From positions 8,295,501 to 8,359,500 of the forward strand of contig JASXTE010000019.1 in NCBI GenBank assembly GCA_030280995.1: a stretch of DNA of 64,000 nt. The letters are read 5' to 3'. Positions 47,301 to 58,322 of the stretch are shown one piece after another (position 1 is the first letter of the stretch; every line of letters begins with the position of its first letter). A model generated the notes under the pieces. It was given only the letters and a program-made list of their open reading frames with translations, made no database searches and was not told the origin of the DNA. The DNA is from Hemileia vastatrix (Eukaryota; Basidiomycota; Pucciniomycetes; Pucciniales; Zaghouaniaceae). Made by a program: the position numbers and the translations under genes.

Positions 47301-47645
47301 GTGAACACATTTTTGGTTTTGTATTTGACTTTCTCTGGTAATAAAAGGCCTTTTGATTTGAGTTTTTCCTGAGTGAACGCAAGTAAGCCAGACACACTCA
47401 GTCTGACCATTAGAGTCTTTGTTGGAACATTGGCAAGAGATACTTGCTCCTTGTCGGGCAGCAAAGATTTTAGCAGCTTCTTTTGCTTCATCTAAGGTGA
47501 GATAAATTGTGGGCTTGGGTATCGTCGCTAGCATTGAGGAAGTCAAAGAGTGGCAATTTTTTTCTCATGGAAGGGGTAAACAAGTGTATGTATTATTGCA
47601 TACAATATAATATGTGATTAGTAGTAAGTACATGATTTCATTTGG
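44389..47645 (-). mobile_element. Mutator-like element (MULE) with 62-bp inverted ends
   Basis: The inverted repeats at 44389-44450 and 47584-47645 are nearly identical (CCAAATAAAATCATGTACTT inward to ATACATACAC). They enclose one minus-strand multi-exon transposase gene with FAR1-like, MULE, SWIM and OTU-like parts. The 9-bp flanks (ATAAGCTGC and TGTCAAACG) do not match. Confidence 0.8.
44641..47546 (-). pseudogene. MULE transposase with C-terminal OTU-like domain
   Basis: N-terminus (from 47546): FAR1-like zinc region with SCQCSNKDS and VHCDCPWKAHVIQR. A donor GTAAGA follows FPLN, the next exon starting after 47117. DDE core: FPHVILMDATYKTNK (first Asp), then a TGA, GVIVTDHEQALILAL (second Asp) and HILCAWHLNNSL (the C..H motif). 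SWIM-like finger: CTNVFQTTMGLPCSHQI (about 45700). C-terminus (45267-44641): PPHGNCGFSCIEKSLG, the Cys box of OTU deubiquitinases (usually DGNC; here PHGNC), and VMVFDHQSAHFF, a candidate His box. Stops at about 46975, 47040 and 46638 imply decay. OTU-bearing MULE proteins are, to my memory, known in rusts. Confidence 0.75.
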
Positions 47646-47806
47646 TGTCAAACGAAAAAAAAAATTGTATTGTAGGTTGTATCCGTATCAAAAATAGGTT
47701 GTGGACGTATAACCTGCCTTTATTTGGCGTCAAACGAAAAAAAAAAATTGTATTGTAGGTTGTATCCGTATCAAAAATAGGTTGTGGAAGTATAACCTGC
47801 CATAAT
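47646..47806. repeat. Two tandem 80-bp units right of the MULE
   Basis: Each unit runs TTTGG(T/C)GTCAAACG, an A run, TTGTATTGTAGGTTGTATCC, CGTATCAAAAATAGGTTG, and ends TATAACCTGCC. Each contains an internal quasi-palindrome AGGTTGTGGACGTATAACCT. A diverged unit in the same orientation lies left of the MULE. Confidence 0.75.
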
Positions 47807-47860
47807 CAAATAAAATCATCTACTTCTGACTTCAATTTAACCAAGACCCCTAAATAAATT

Positions 47861-47886
47861 CAAAATCAAAATCAAAATCAAAATCA
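47861..47886. repeat. (CAAAAT)n microsatellite
   Basis: A little over four copies of CAAAAT. The stretch 47887-48545 is the 3' flank of the RFX gene, with no other gene seen. Confidence 0.9.
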
Positions 47887-48545
47887 GTGCTTGCACTAAA
47901 GTCACAATTTGAAATTTTAATCTACAACTCAGAAGGTGGAAAAAGTTGGTAAGACAAACAAGGCAGTTTGATCATTACCAACCGCACTTCCAATAGTTAC
48001 AATTGAATATCTTTGGAGTTAAATCCACAAAGACAATTAAAACAGCTATATCAAGCATACTACGAATACAATTATCATTTGTCATAGTTCCATCAGTATT
48101 TTTCATTTCTTAATAGAGCTAAGAATAAAAGCAATCGATAGGAGAAAAAGCATATCCGGCTAAACAGTAGCAATCTTCAAGAAGGATGATTAAAAAGTTA
48201 AAAAGAAAGAAGAAAGAAGAAGAAAAAATATTATTAAATAGAAACAATTTTATTTTTATAATTTTCACGTCTGTTTTGAGGGTGGGTCACATCCTTTCTT
48301 GAAAGATTTATTGTTGACTAATTAAGTCTCTTTTGGTTTATGAATTCACAATACAAGAATATTCAAAAAACAACAGCACAAGCAGTCTTAGTTAACCTTT
48401 CAAAATTAATACGAATACCACTGTCCCAAAAGCTTTCAATCCTCACAAAAAAATAACCAAGAAAATATTGTATAAATAAAAGGCTGCTAATGGAGGATGA
48501 CGAGTGCATTTTTGCAATACATTTATTTACAAACTTTCTGAATCC

Positions 48546-51500
48546 TTACTCAAGCTTGATACTGTCCACAAGTGTGCTATCTTGATCTGTCTGAGAACTT
48601 TGATCGCCCATTGCCATGTTATATACTGTGGCGTCCATTAAATCGTTGAATGAATCATCGTCAAACCGGAGATGATTATGAGTTGAACTAGAACCGTTTG
48701 ACTGAAGAGTTTCGCTAGTGGAAGACTGAGAGAAAGGTTCTTCGGAATCATTTTCGGTGGTTAGTTGAGTGTAGCTTTGTGATGTTGAGGGTGTCTTGTC
48801 TGCTGGTTCAGCAGATATTACACCGTTCTGTAGATATTCTCCCGAGTTCCGTTCCAACTGTGCCCCTTGCTGCAAATTGAAGCCTTGAGAAAGATTTGGT
48901 GAAAACATAAACGACTCATTGGCCTTACTAGTATCTTGAGGCTCTAAATGAGGCGTGGAAAACTCTTCATATGTATTATTAGACTGGTTTGAATTTGGGA
49001 GAAAAACTAATTCGGCAGTGGGTTGTCCCAGATTTTGCATAGATTGGGAGGTACTTATAGGTTCATTACTGTCCACTGATGCCGCTACAGCAGCCACATG
49101 AAGCGCAACTTTACGAAGAACTTTGAACCCTAACCACTCGTCAAAGAAGAGGTTGACGATTTGAAACGATCCAAAGCTTGAAGCGCTACGAAGGGTCAAG
49201 TCTCTGATGAGTTGTGAACTTACAAAACACCATCTAACCAAAAGAGATCTTGGACTCAGTGCCCTTTCCCCATCAACCAAAGGTTGTAAACATCTTTCAT
49301 AAGTGGCCTCTACAAAAGATATAAAGGTTTCGATATTGGAGTGAGGATTGGCTAAGACTTGTCTGAATTCGTCAAAGCACTGCCCAAGAATATCATGCTG
49401 ACAATTGGTAACAAGAGCAGCCTGATTTCGTACCGCTTCGAAATCTATTCCATCCCATGATTCTACCATCTCTTTAAGACTTTGAGGATTACTAAAAACG
49501 CCAGAGAGAGCTTGAGCTAGCTGACACAAGCCTAAATGACGAATGATTAAATGCCCAAAACGAGCTCCCAACTCAATTTTGGGGCCGACAAAGCATGAAG
49601 GATAAGACTCAAGAGCAACGATTATTACTTGTTCCATACTCTGAGCAAGTTGCCTTAAAGACGTAAAAGCAGCTTGGGGCATTTGATTTAGGGTTTGTGA
49701 ATGTAGGTAATCGAGAATTTCCTATAAAGAAACGACATGATTAATTAAGGTAAATTTTATTAAGTTGGTTTAAGACACAATTTACATCATAAATTACGGC
49801 ATCAGCACGGTAAATTAAACTCATTAAAGTAGCATGTGCAACGATATCGCGTTTAGCGGTCTCTAAGCCTGCCCAAAATGTCCTAAGATTTAATTCAAAC
49901 TAACAAAAAAAAAATGAGTAAGTTATTAATGCGAGCAAGGTGGCAATGAATTGTAACCAACTTGATCAAACCTGTAATTTCTAACGGCTTCTAACAAACT
50001 TTTGGAGTGTATAGTGTAGGCCTCCCAAAACTCTGTAGCGATGGCATAGTCACAATCTGGTCCGAGTGTCTGAAGAAGCGATTCATCCAGACTAGGGAAA
50101 GGAATGGGCCTGCTATCGGAGGATGATTCAAATTGCTCTGAAGAATCTATGCTATTCGCAAATTTTTCATTTTCCAACCTCCCCAAGGTAGCCATGTTAG
50201 GTCGAGCAGTTCTTGGAGTTTGAGGAGAAGCTTCGGAATCTATCCCTAAAGATCCTATAGGAATGTGAGAGGGAGGAACGCTGAGTCTTCGGCCAGAGCT
50301 TCCGTCTGAATCAACATCATCCTCAGTCAAAGATGGTGTTCGGCTACTGTGTGAAGGTTCTGGTTGCTCATTGCGACTTAGGTTCATCAAGATTTCGGCC
50401 TCTTTGGCAGTGGCAGGCCTGATTCCGCAATCTGTGTATTTTGAGCAATATGAAAAAATAAGACACATTTTCTATGTAGATGCGGAGTGATAAGTTGACG
50501 TACAATGATACTTGGAGTTGCCTCGGACTCCTAGCCTTCTGGTTTTGATATTGGGAAAACATTGTCTAACAGCTTTGCCAAAACTTGCAGAATCTAATCG
50601 AATCTTAGTTAGACAATAGAATCAAAATTCTGGTACATGAAGTTTACTCACTGATAGGCTTGATTTCATATTGCTGACAGATACGAAGATAGGATCCATA
50701 TAGACCTTGTCTGGAAACATTGCCGTCTGTATACGCGATGTAAGATGAGTTAAGCCTGCAATGGGTGAATCAAATTCAAAAATAAATATTAATATATCAA
50801 AATTTAGAAAATATAGATATGGAGACAGGTATAAACTAACCAAGCTTGAACAAATGCCTGGCGGGCTCTATCAGAGGCGGAAGTTGTCACGGCTGTGCGA
50901 ATATGATGGGACAGAGCCTCATACGTCTCAGATGAATCCAAAGTCATTCTGCCCATTTGAAGTCCCATTCCTCCCATAGGAACAGGGCCCATCATGTTGT
51001 TCGATCCATTCATCATTGAGCTACCACCAATACCAACCATTCCCCCAGGCACCACACCGTTGAGAGGAAGTATGTTGGAGCTATATGTACCAGAATGACC
51101 ATGAACATTGGCAACAGCGGCATAAGGATCCATAAATTGTCCTGCCGTACCAATACCAGACTGGTGAGGTGGTGGATTGCAGTGATTTACCTCACTCCAA
51201 TCATTTATAGAGCTATCGTGTGATTGAGAACGAATCAATTCAGCAATTTCATCTTCGGTTGAGGCAGCATCAGACCCAATGCTACTACTGCGGATAATCG
51301 AGGCAGAAGAATTATCAGTATTCCAGCCTAAAGTGTCGTTTCGGAGGGAATAAGGAGACACATGGGTGCGGGCACGACGCATGAGCTGTGAAGTGGACGC
51401 TTTGCGACCTCCAGGAATGCCATTTGAGCGGTCAGGTGATCCATCTTCTGAAATAGTTCCACTTGCATCCTGGAATGGGGAAGAGTTGGACGATGCCGAG

Positions 51501-52018
51501 GAACCCCGGTGGTGAAAAGTGTTAGAAGCGCCATTGGATGGAGGATATTGGTGAAAAGATTCAGCCGAAACTGGAACCCCTCCAAAAGCAGCTGATGCCG
51601 AAATGTCGTTCGCAAATGATGGAGGAACTGAGAATGCTTCATGAGGCGGGTTAGCAGATGAAGAATGATGGTAGGCAGCATCATATGAATGATGGCTGGT
51701 ATGAGATAACGATCCGTTGCCTGCATTACTTATGTGACGATGATGCTGATGAGGTTGCAATAGTTGGTTATCAAAGGAAACACTTGAAAGCATGTTGTCG
51801 CTGGGACCAGACAGCAAATTGTAGAAAGAATTATTGCTAGAGTTACCGGTAGGAGTAGCAGCCGCGTCAAACTGTGAATGGGTGTTGTTGTAACCAGATT
51901 GGTTGGAATGTGGAGATGAATGCTGTTGCTTTGAGGAAAGAGATCCAGGAGGGTAGAGAGGGACCATATTAGTTAGAAGAGTAGTTTTTGAAGCTGTGGT
52001 CGCCATGATAGTAGCCAC
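48546..52018 (-). CDS. RFX-family winged-helix transcription factor
   Basis: RFX proteins bind X-box DNA as dimers in the nucleus; fungal members (Crt1/Rfx1, Sak1) control DNA-damage and cell-cycle genes. I infer six exons: 52018-50841, 50755-50652, 50593-50504, 50431-49962, 49899-49786, 49721-48546. They join in frame to 1,043 residues plus stop. Introns are 60-90 nt with GT-AG ends (donors GTTAGT, GTGAGT, GTACGT, GTTGGT, GTAAAT). Residues 1-375 are Ser/Asn/His/Gly-rich. The DNA-binding domain (about 381-463) spans exons 1-4: [54 protein letters not shown]. The dimerisation region includes [16 protein letters not shown] (about 823-838). The C-terminal 150 residues are Ser/Gln-rich. It looks intact. 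ATG 52018 is first in frame; a second Met is at codon 5. Confidence 0.93.
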
Positions 52019-55000
52019 AGTGTTAATAAGAGAGTACTACGATGGGTGCAAGCAGCTCAGTACTAGCTTATGAGAAATTCAAGAAAAAGATGTAGAAAGG
52101 GGTAACAAGGAGGAAAATATAGACGAATGATCGGTTGACAAAGAGAAAAGGACTTGGATATGAAAGGTGGGCAAGGCGACAGAGAAAGATAATGAGAAAA
52201 AATATATATAAGATAAAAAAGAAAGAAGATAATAGAATTGATGAGAAGATAGAGGATAAAATTAATAGGGTGTAAACCAATGAAAAGGTATTGATGGAAA
52301 CGACGTTGACGTGGCTGAAGAAATGAGTAAAAGAGGAAGGGGGCCTGGATAAAGATATAATTAATGAATTGAACGTGAGCATTATTATCTAACTTATAAA
52401 ACAAGTGGGAAAAGCTTCGAAGATTGAGAAAAAAAAAGATGGAGTTGGTCACACGCCCCAATGAGAAAAAGTGGGTTGGAATAATACTCAAATAATGATA
52501 GCGTACAAAATAACTAGCGTTTACAACTGGATTATTTTTTTGACTTGGGTAGAAGTCTAACATTAATCTACAGTTCTCTTTATTGTCACCATTTTTATTG
52601 CATATTGATGTTTTTGTTACGTCAAGCTGGACAACATGTTTTTTTACCTTTGGTCAAGAATAGTTGCCAAGGGGAAAATATAAATGAAATTAAAAGAAAT
52701 ATCTTACTGACCTCCAAGGGTATGTGAGGTTTTGCTGATGAAAAATCAGGCAGTGGAAACGATGTGATATATTTTTTCGCTTGAAGTAATGACGGTTAAC
52801 AAGGCAACATAGAGCCGAGACAATACGTTTAGTATACGATATAGATAGTGATTCAGTGAACAAGCGATACCAGTAAAATAGATATAAGTAAAGGGGTTTG
52901 CTTACTTTGAAACCAACCAACCTCAAGTATTGGTTACTGCGAGAATAACGGCAGTGAGAAACTTTAGATTTGTGGCTTTGAAAGTCACCCCGCCAGCAGC
53001 GTGGAATCTAAATAAAATCAAAGAAGTTTTTTTTTCTGAAAAAAAAGACAAGATTAAATAAAAACGTTATTCTTAATCTATTGTGTGATGATATGCCACT
53101 CTTCAATAATGACCTCAATTTTAACCATGATTTTCATTATGACTTAAGGCTGATTGCCGCTAACAAGCTGGATATACTGGTGGATTAAACTAGACAATGC
53201 CTCAAGTCAATCCAGATAATGGATCTCCTCAGTTCTCACACTTCCCCGGTTAATTTTCCAATTGGGGCTTTCTCAAAGAATGTCTAGACACGAGTGTAGA
53301 AGCGCCTACCCTCCAAGCAGAAAGACAGTCAAAAGAACGTCTTCTCTTAGGCGCAAAAGAGCTTGCTACTGCGGGAACACAGAGGATGATTAATTTTTTT
53401 AAGGATAAACGCATCAATAAAAAAGGGGAATGACCTCCCCCTTGTACTCACGTTTGGAATCGGCGAACAAATTATTTTTAAAACAAAATAAAAAGGGAAG
53501 TTAAGTGCAGACAAGGAAGAAAATGACTGAAGAAAGTGGTGTGTGAATGCTTTTGTCCTATTAGGTGGCTATATCAATCAACAATGACCACTTTTGTGCA
53601 TACATACAAATTTCTTTTCCTCTGCTGATCAACACCTGATCAATATGCACCGTGAGTGATGTAGAATTCATGTGGCAAATCAAAAAAGAAAAAAGAAGAA
53701 GAATCCCAGGGATAAATGCAGAATATACTGCTCAAAGGGGGAACACTATTAAGATGTTGGAGTTAGTAATTTATATGACGAAAGTGACTTGGACCGTCCG
53801 GTTATTCTCTTGGCCATGTGAAAGTCATAAATTATCCCCTCTACATTCTTGACACGTGCAAAACCTTCTCTTTTTTGTCCGCAGCCACATTTTTACTGGG
53901 CTATTCAGCAAGAAGAAATCCCTATCAGATTGCAGAAACAGTACATCACCTCTGACTTGGCTGGAACATTTTCCAAAACAAATCAAATCATCACATGTAA
54001 GGCAAAAAGCATCGATTAGAATGGCTTATCTAAGTACTCTCAGGCATAAACGAGTCAATTACGATACTTCATCATTCATGTTGGTAGAGATTATTTCTAG
54101 CGAGATACAACAAAGAAGTCGTGCAAGATAATATTTATAGACCCATTGTTTTACAAAAATGCATTTACACTGTCAACAAGAGAGAAGAAGATACATCAAA
54201 GCTATCTGTTTCTTGATCAAAATGAGCAAAAAATCAGAGCAGAGTAAAACTACTGGTATTAGCGCCCGAGCTCTAGCCACTGCAAGCCCACTTCTTGCCG
54301 ATTTTTTTGATGTACAAACTACATACGTTTTTTCCCAGGATTGAACTAGCGACACATGCTCTAACAGGCTTATAATCACACAGTACCATAAAATCAACGG
54401 ATTTACCCATATCCTCCTCCCAGAGTTTTTTAAGCCGTCAAAATTCCGGTTGGATTAAAAAAAACGAAATCATGAAAGATACTTAACTGGATATGCCCAC
54501 TGTGAAACGAAGGATTTCGCTCCCCGTAATATTTTCTTCTTCTCCGAGAGCTTCCCGCAATTATACCTCCGGCTTCAAAAGAAAAAATAATAATTAACCA
54601 CGAGGAGCCTTCTGAACATGCGATTAAGATCTATATCTTGAAAAATTCGAGATCCAGTAAAGCAGCTACAGATAGTACCATTCATTGGTTATCCAGAAGA
54701 AAAAAATGATGAGATCGGGATTTTTTTTTATTAATGCATAAAAGCTGGACCATATATGCAATAAAACAAATCTCGAAATCTCAAGTATCTTGTGCGGCCA
54801 CAAAAGTCTCGCGCCAGATTGGTGAACATTTCCGGTAGTTTGACGAAATCGCCCCAATGAGTACGGTACTGCCTTTCATTAAGCAGCTTAACTATCTCCA
54901 TCACTTGTATATGTTTTTATACCTCTTAATTCTTTCATTATTGTTTATATTTGAATTCATTCAATCTGTTAGAAGGAGCTGGATGAATGAAGGGTGTCAC

Positions 55001-55431
55001 GAGAGATATTACGTGTTAGTGTCATGCTGGAGTGTGTGGACTTGTAGAGGTGATATCGAAAAACTCATGGCCGTAAAACACAAGGTGGCGAGTCAAGTAA
55101 ATATAACTGAATGTGATGAGGAAAAGGGAAGAGGGGATAGAGGGTGTCAAGATTTATGTAAAGAATGATGTCATTGAGCAACATGGCTTGGTCTGATAAG
55201 ACAGGAGTGTTGGACCTGAGTAAATTACCCAGCCTATGAGCAATCGGACATCTGTAGCTGGACAGATCAACAGTCGATATACACCTGATGAAGAAGTCCT
55301 TGAGTCATGGTATATAACGGGGAAAGGAGGAATCCCGTCGTAGGTTGAGATTATCATGCGTAATAATTTTCGCATGCACTGAACCAATAACTTGGCGCTG
55401 GTAGCTGGAATCTCCACCAGCGTCAACAAAT
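52019..55431. other. Intergenic region upstream of the RFX gene, no gene seen
   Basis: Short frames exist on both strands but none shows a domain, splice pattern or codon bias I would defend. The region should contain the RFX promoter and 5' UTR. Pyrimidine-rich tracts occur on the RFX strand at about 52150-52450, and a TATATATAAG-like element near 52202-52211. From 55.4 kb outward the region is occupied by small inverted-repeat elements. Confidence 0.5.
54340..54400 (-). other. tRNA-like fragment
   Basis: On the minus strand, AAGCCTGTTAGAGCATGTG resembles a D-arm with box A, and CGCTAGTTCAATCCTGG resembles a T-arm with box B, but no anticodon arm lies between and no acceptor stem pairs. It is at best a deleted tRNA or SINE head. 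Confidence 0.2.
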
Positions 55432-55550
55432 ATAGTTATTTACAAACGCCCTGCGGTTTTCTTGCCTCTCATCCCCCGCCAAAAGCAATCCAAACTCATA
55501 TTTTTGGTGAGGGATGGGAGAGGAAAAAACCACTACCTTTTTGCAAATAG
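55432..55550. mobile_element. MITE B3, inverted-repeat element
   Basis: The left arm has TGCGGTTTTCTTGCCTCTCA and TCCCCCGCCAAAAG; the right arm has TTTTGGTGAGGGATGGGAGA and AAAAACCACTACC. The inner blocks match the family at 55911-56221 and 56971-57084. Confidence 0.45.
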
Positions 55551-55561
55551 CTGTACAACTG

Positions 55562-55732
55562 ACACCACAAGAAAGTCGACGACGTTTTATGCTATGCACC
55601 ACCCGAACGTTTCATATGTCGGATTTTGGTCATTTTTCATCTTTTTTAGTGAAAAATGAAGGGAATCGCAACCAACAGATGAAACATTCGGGTGACGTGT
55701 AATATAAAACGTCGTCAAATTTCCTGTGGTGT
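55562..55732. mobile_element. MITE C with about 60-bp inverted ends
   Basis: Left arm ACACCACAAGAAAGTCGACG ... CACCCGAACGTTTCATATG; right arm (reverse complement) ACACCACAGGAAATTTGACG ... CACCCGAATGTTTCATCTG. The loop is AT-rich with its own small inverted repeat (CATTTTTCATC / GTGAAAAATGAAG). No coding capacity. Confidence 0.7.
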
Positions 55733-55910
55733 GAATATGCGATCAAATTGCTATACCAGTAAGATGGTTCGTGGGTGCCTCACTAATCAAGTTGTTACTA
55801 TGTAACTTCGAATTGTCCATAAACAAACGAAGGTATTTGACAAGGAGAGTTTTGAATCAAATCAGGATCACCGAAGTTTCTAAAATTTGCATTTACATTC
55901 GATGAATGAT

Positions 55911-56221
55911 GCCGCTAAACCGGAAAACACTACGACACATTTTTGTTTCGCCTTGGGGCGCAACAATTACGCAACAGTTATGAAACAATTGTTTTTTGTA
56001 TTTAAGATCCACTTACAACCTTTAAATGCTAAAAATAATTGTTACATATGTATTGCGTAATCGTTGCGACATTGTTGCGCCCCAAGACGAAACGAACATT
56101 TGCTGCAGTGAAAGCTTGCGGGTCTCTCGCTACTTATTCCCTGTCAAAAGTGACCTAAACTTATGTTTTTAGGGAGGGATCGGAGATGAGAAACCCGCAA
56201 GCTTTTCAGGTTTTGCTGTAT
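55911..56221. mobile_element. MITE B1, split by MITE A2
   Basis: Outer ends CCGCTAAACCGGAAAA and TTTTCAGGTTTTGCTGTA are inverted repeats that match the uninterrupted copy at 56971-57084. Arms continue as GCTTGCGGGTCTCTCGC and GAGAAACCCGCAAGC. The A2 element sits at the GGAAAA/AAAGCTT junction. Confidence 0.65.
55928..56110. mobile_element. MITE A2, CACTA-like, inserted in MITE B1
   Basis: Ends CACTACGACACATTTTTGTT and (reverse complement) CACTGCAGCAAATGTTCGTT; inner parts CTTGGGGCGCAACAAT mirror each other. Comparing with the intact B2 site (GGAAAAGCTT) shows three extra A, so the target duplication is AAA. CACT ends and a 3-bp duplication suggest a CACTA/EnSpm non-autonomous element. Confidence 0.65.
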
Positions 56222-56247
56222 ATTGTCTTGTTATATTAGTAAGTTTC

Positions 56248-56312
56248 ATTAATATATATAGATATATATATATATATACTAGATCTTTTTTATATATAGA
56301 TATATATTTCCA
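56248..56312. repeat. AT/ATAG dinucleotide-rich tract
   Basis: A run of TATATA and GATATATA with a short TACTAGATCTTTTT break. No gene is seen between 56222 and 56704. Confidence 0.85.
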
Positions 56313-56704
56313 TTTTTGCTTATTTCATAGAAAAAGGCAACTTTATCTATTCAACTTGCCAATAAAAATTGAGGCACCAAAACATATTAATCGAAAGACA
56401 ATGCCTGTAGTAGTAATTGAATATTATCTTAATCCAACTCTGGTATCCTAAATTTCCCAGTTCTTTTTCACTAATAAAAACATATTCATTTCTCACTGAC
56501 ATCACCTTCACTCCACCCTTCGTTTTTATCTAGTCTTTCTTTATCGCTAAATCCCTCGGATCTTTGATATCGTAGCCATGGCTATAAAAAGATTAGAATA
56601 TTGAATGAGTTATAGCTAGACTATACCTATTCACGGTTATTGAGCTTGTACTTATTTTTTGAATGGCTGTAACTGGACAGATCAACAGTCAATACACACC
56701 TAAT

Positions 56705-56902
56705 TGGGGTTATCGAAGTTAGAAATTTTCCATTTCAAAATACCTCTTTTTTTCATCAAATCAGCCATGATTATATTTTATAATATGTCATGTTGTGCCC
56801 CCAAAACACCTTTTAACTGGGAATTAATGTCGATTTTGTGGCTTTCTTTTTGTGTTGTGAAATATCTTTTAAATAATTACAAATTTCTGACTTTGTACCC
56901 CC
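56705..56902. mobile_element. Short Harbinger-family MITE
   Basis: Ends TGGGGTTATCGAAGTTAGAA and (reverse complement) GGGGGTACAAAGTCAGAAAT closely resemble the H1 ends. TAAT lies on both sides (56701-56704 and 56903-56906). A paralogous stretch at 55247-55305 lacks the insert: CAGATCAACAGTC, ACACCTGATG and AAGAAGTCCTTG are contiguous there, so it shows the empty site. Confidence 0.75.
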
Positions 56903-56970
56903 TAATAAAGAAGTCCTTGTGTCATTATTCAAGCAATCTGTGTTGATACTTTTGATATACTGATAGATTT

Positions 56971-57084
56971 ACAGTAAAACCTGAAAAGCTCGTGGGTTTC
57001 TCGTCTCCGATCCCCCGCCAAAAGAAGTCGCTTTTGGCAGGGAACAAGCAGCAAGAGAACCGCAAGCTTTTCCGGTTTAGCTGT
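56971..57084. mobile_element. MITE B2, intact copy
   Basis: Ends ACAGTAAAACCTGAAAAGCT and (reverse complement) ACAGCTAAACCGGAAAAGCT, flanked by ATTT on both sides. The centre is a hairpin with GCCAAAAGAAGTC / GCTTTTGGC. Confidence 0.65.
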
Positions 57085-57549
57085 ATTTTATCTTCTCCAA
57101 AAATAATCTTTGCAGCTTGCAACTTTAAAAAATAGTTTTAGGTTTGATGGAGCTAATTTTTCAACAGAACTACAGACAAAACCAAAAAAAATTATTTTAA
57201 CAAAAAAAATGATTTTAACGAAAAAAAAAAAAAGAGAACACAGTGGGGACTGTTACCCAATTAGAGACTTAGACGTGATATTGGAGCTAATCCCTGACTT
57301 GAGCATGGTGTATAGCCCGATAAACTACTATCTATCGGATTCAATCGCACGAGTAGATGAAGTGTTCGAGGTTAGTGTTTAGTGTTAAGTTCACTGACAT
57401 TATTCAAGTGAAATAGCTGCTGTAATAGCTTTCAAGTCCAAAAGTTTGGCATAAAGGTACAAATTATTCCCATCATTTTATTAGCTATAAAACTTTCTGA
57501 ATAAAGACCATTATTATGAGTATTTATGATTAGCATAATTAGATAGAAG

Positions 57550-57626
57550 ATGTATCATAGCCCCTCGTCTCGGCCTTCTCTTATAGCCCTCAATTCAGCG
57601 ATTACGACTTATACCACAGCGTCAGT
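57550..57626 (+). CDS. Possible first exon of a host gene (partial)
   Basis: An ATG opens a Ser/Thr-rich 25-codon frame (MYHSPSSRPSLIALNSAITT...) that ends at a strong donor GTAAGT (57627). No acceptor with a continuing frame is found before the Copia element at 57920, so the rest may lie beyond or be lost. 57085-57549 contains a Lys-rich frame without recognisable features. Confidence 0.2.
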
Positions 57627-57919
57627 GTAAGTATTGATTTATTTTATATTAAGTTATATTTGTGGAATAATCAAAGTTGAATCGCTAAGGAAACTAGTTA
57701 CTATTTACATGCAGATTTTATATTAATGATTGTATACATGTTAAACATGAGTAGTCTGTGAGTAGTCTTTGAGTAGGTAGTGAGTAATGTTTAATAAGGT
57801 GCTTTTTTAATCATGAGAAAGTCTTTAAATATTATACTGTATATGGAAATGTATTACAGTCAGGTCCTCCATAAACCATAAACCATCAACCTTGACCATC
57901 AATAAACACAGCTGCAACG

Positions 57920-58004
57920 TGTGGAGGCAAGAATCAATAATTATATTTCTCTGATGGTATCTAGATTATATACATAGTACTGCGGCGCAGTTGAGTACTT
58001 AACA
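57920..58004 (-). repeat. 3' LTR of the Copia element
   Basis: Plus strand TGTGGAGGCAAGAATCAATA to GTACTTAACA. It differs from 63124-63208 at one position (TGCGGCGC against TGCAGCGC), implying a young insertion despite broken frames. Confidence 0.85.
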
Positions 58005-58322
58005 CCCGCCCCTCAACAAGACGCTGGCGAGTGTTTCACATGCTGTAATTAGTAAAGAAGAAAGAGTTTTTTTGTGGTTTGTTTACGAAAAAGTGATTTT
58101 GGTTGAATTATTATTATCATGTATTTATCTACTTATTATTTAATTTAATTTAATTTATTTATTTCATTTTATTTTATTTATTTTTTTGATTATATATATA
58201 TCATTGTAAAAAATTTACTGGAAGAGAAAGAGAGTGAAATTTGAAGAAAAAATCAGAAAAAAGAAAAGGAGAAAAGAAAAAGAAATGAAGAAGGGAATAA
58301 AGAAGAGAAAAAAGAAAAAAAA

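Noticed and set aside
51328..51726. 132-residue minus-strand frame inside the RFX gene
   Set aside because: It is an alternate frame of exon 1; the exon 1 frame splices in frame to the DNA-binding domain.
54857..55168. 103-residue plus-strand frame with a hydrophobic start
   Set aside because: There is a possible membrane helix, but no homology, no splice context and nothing else to support it.
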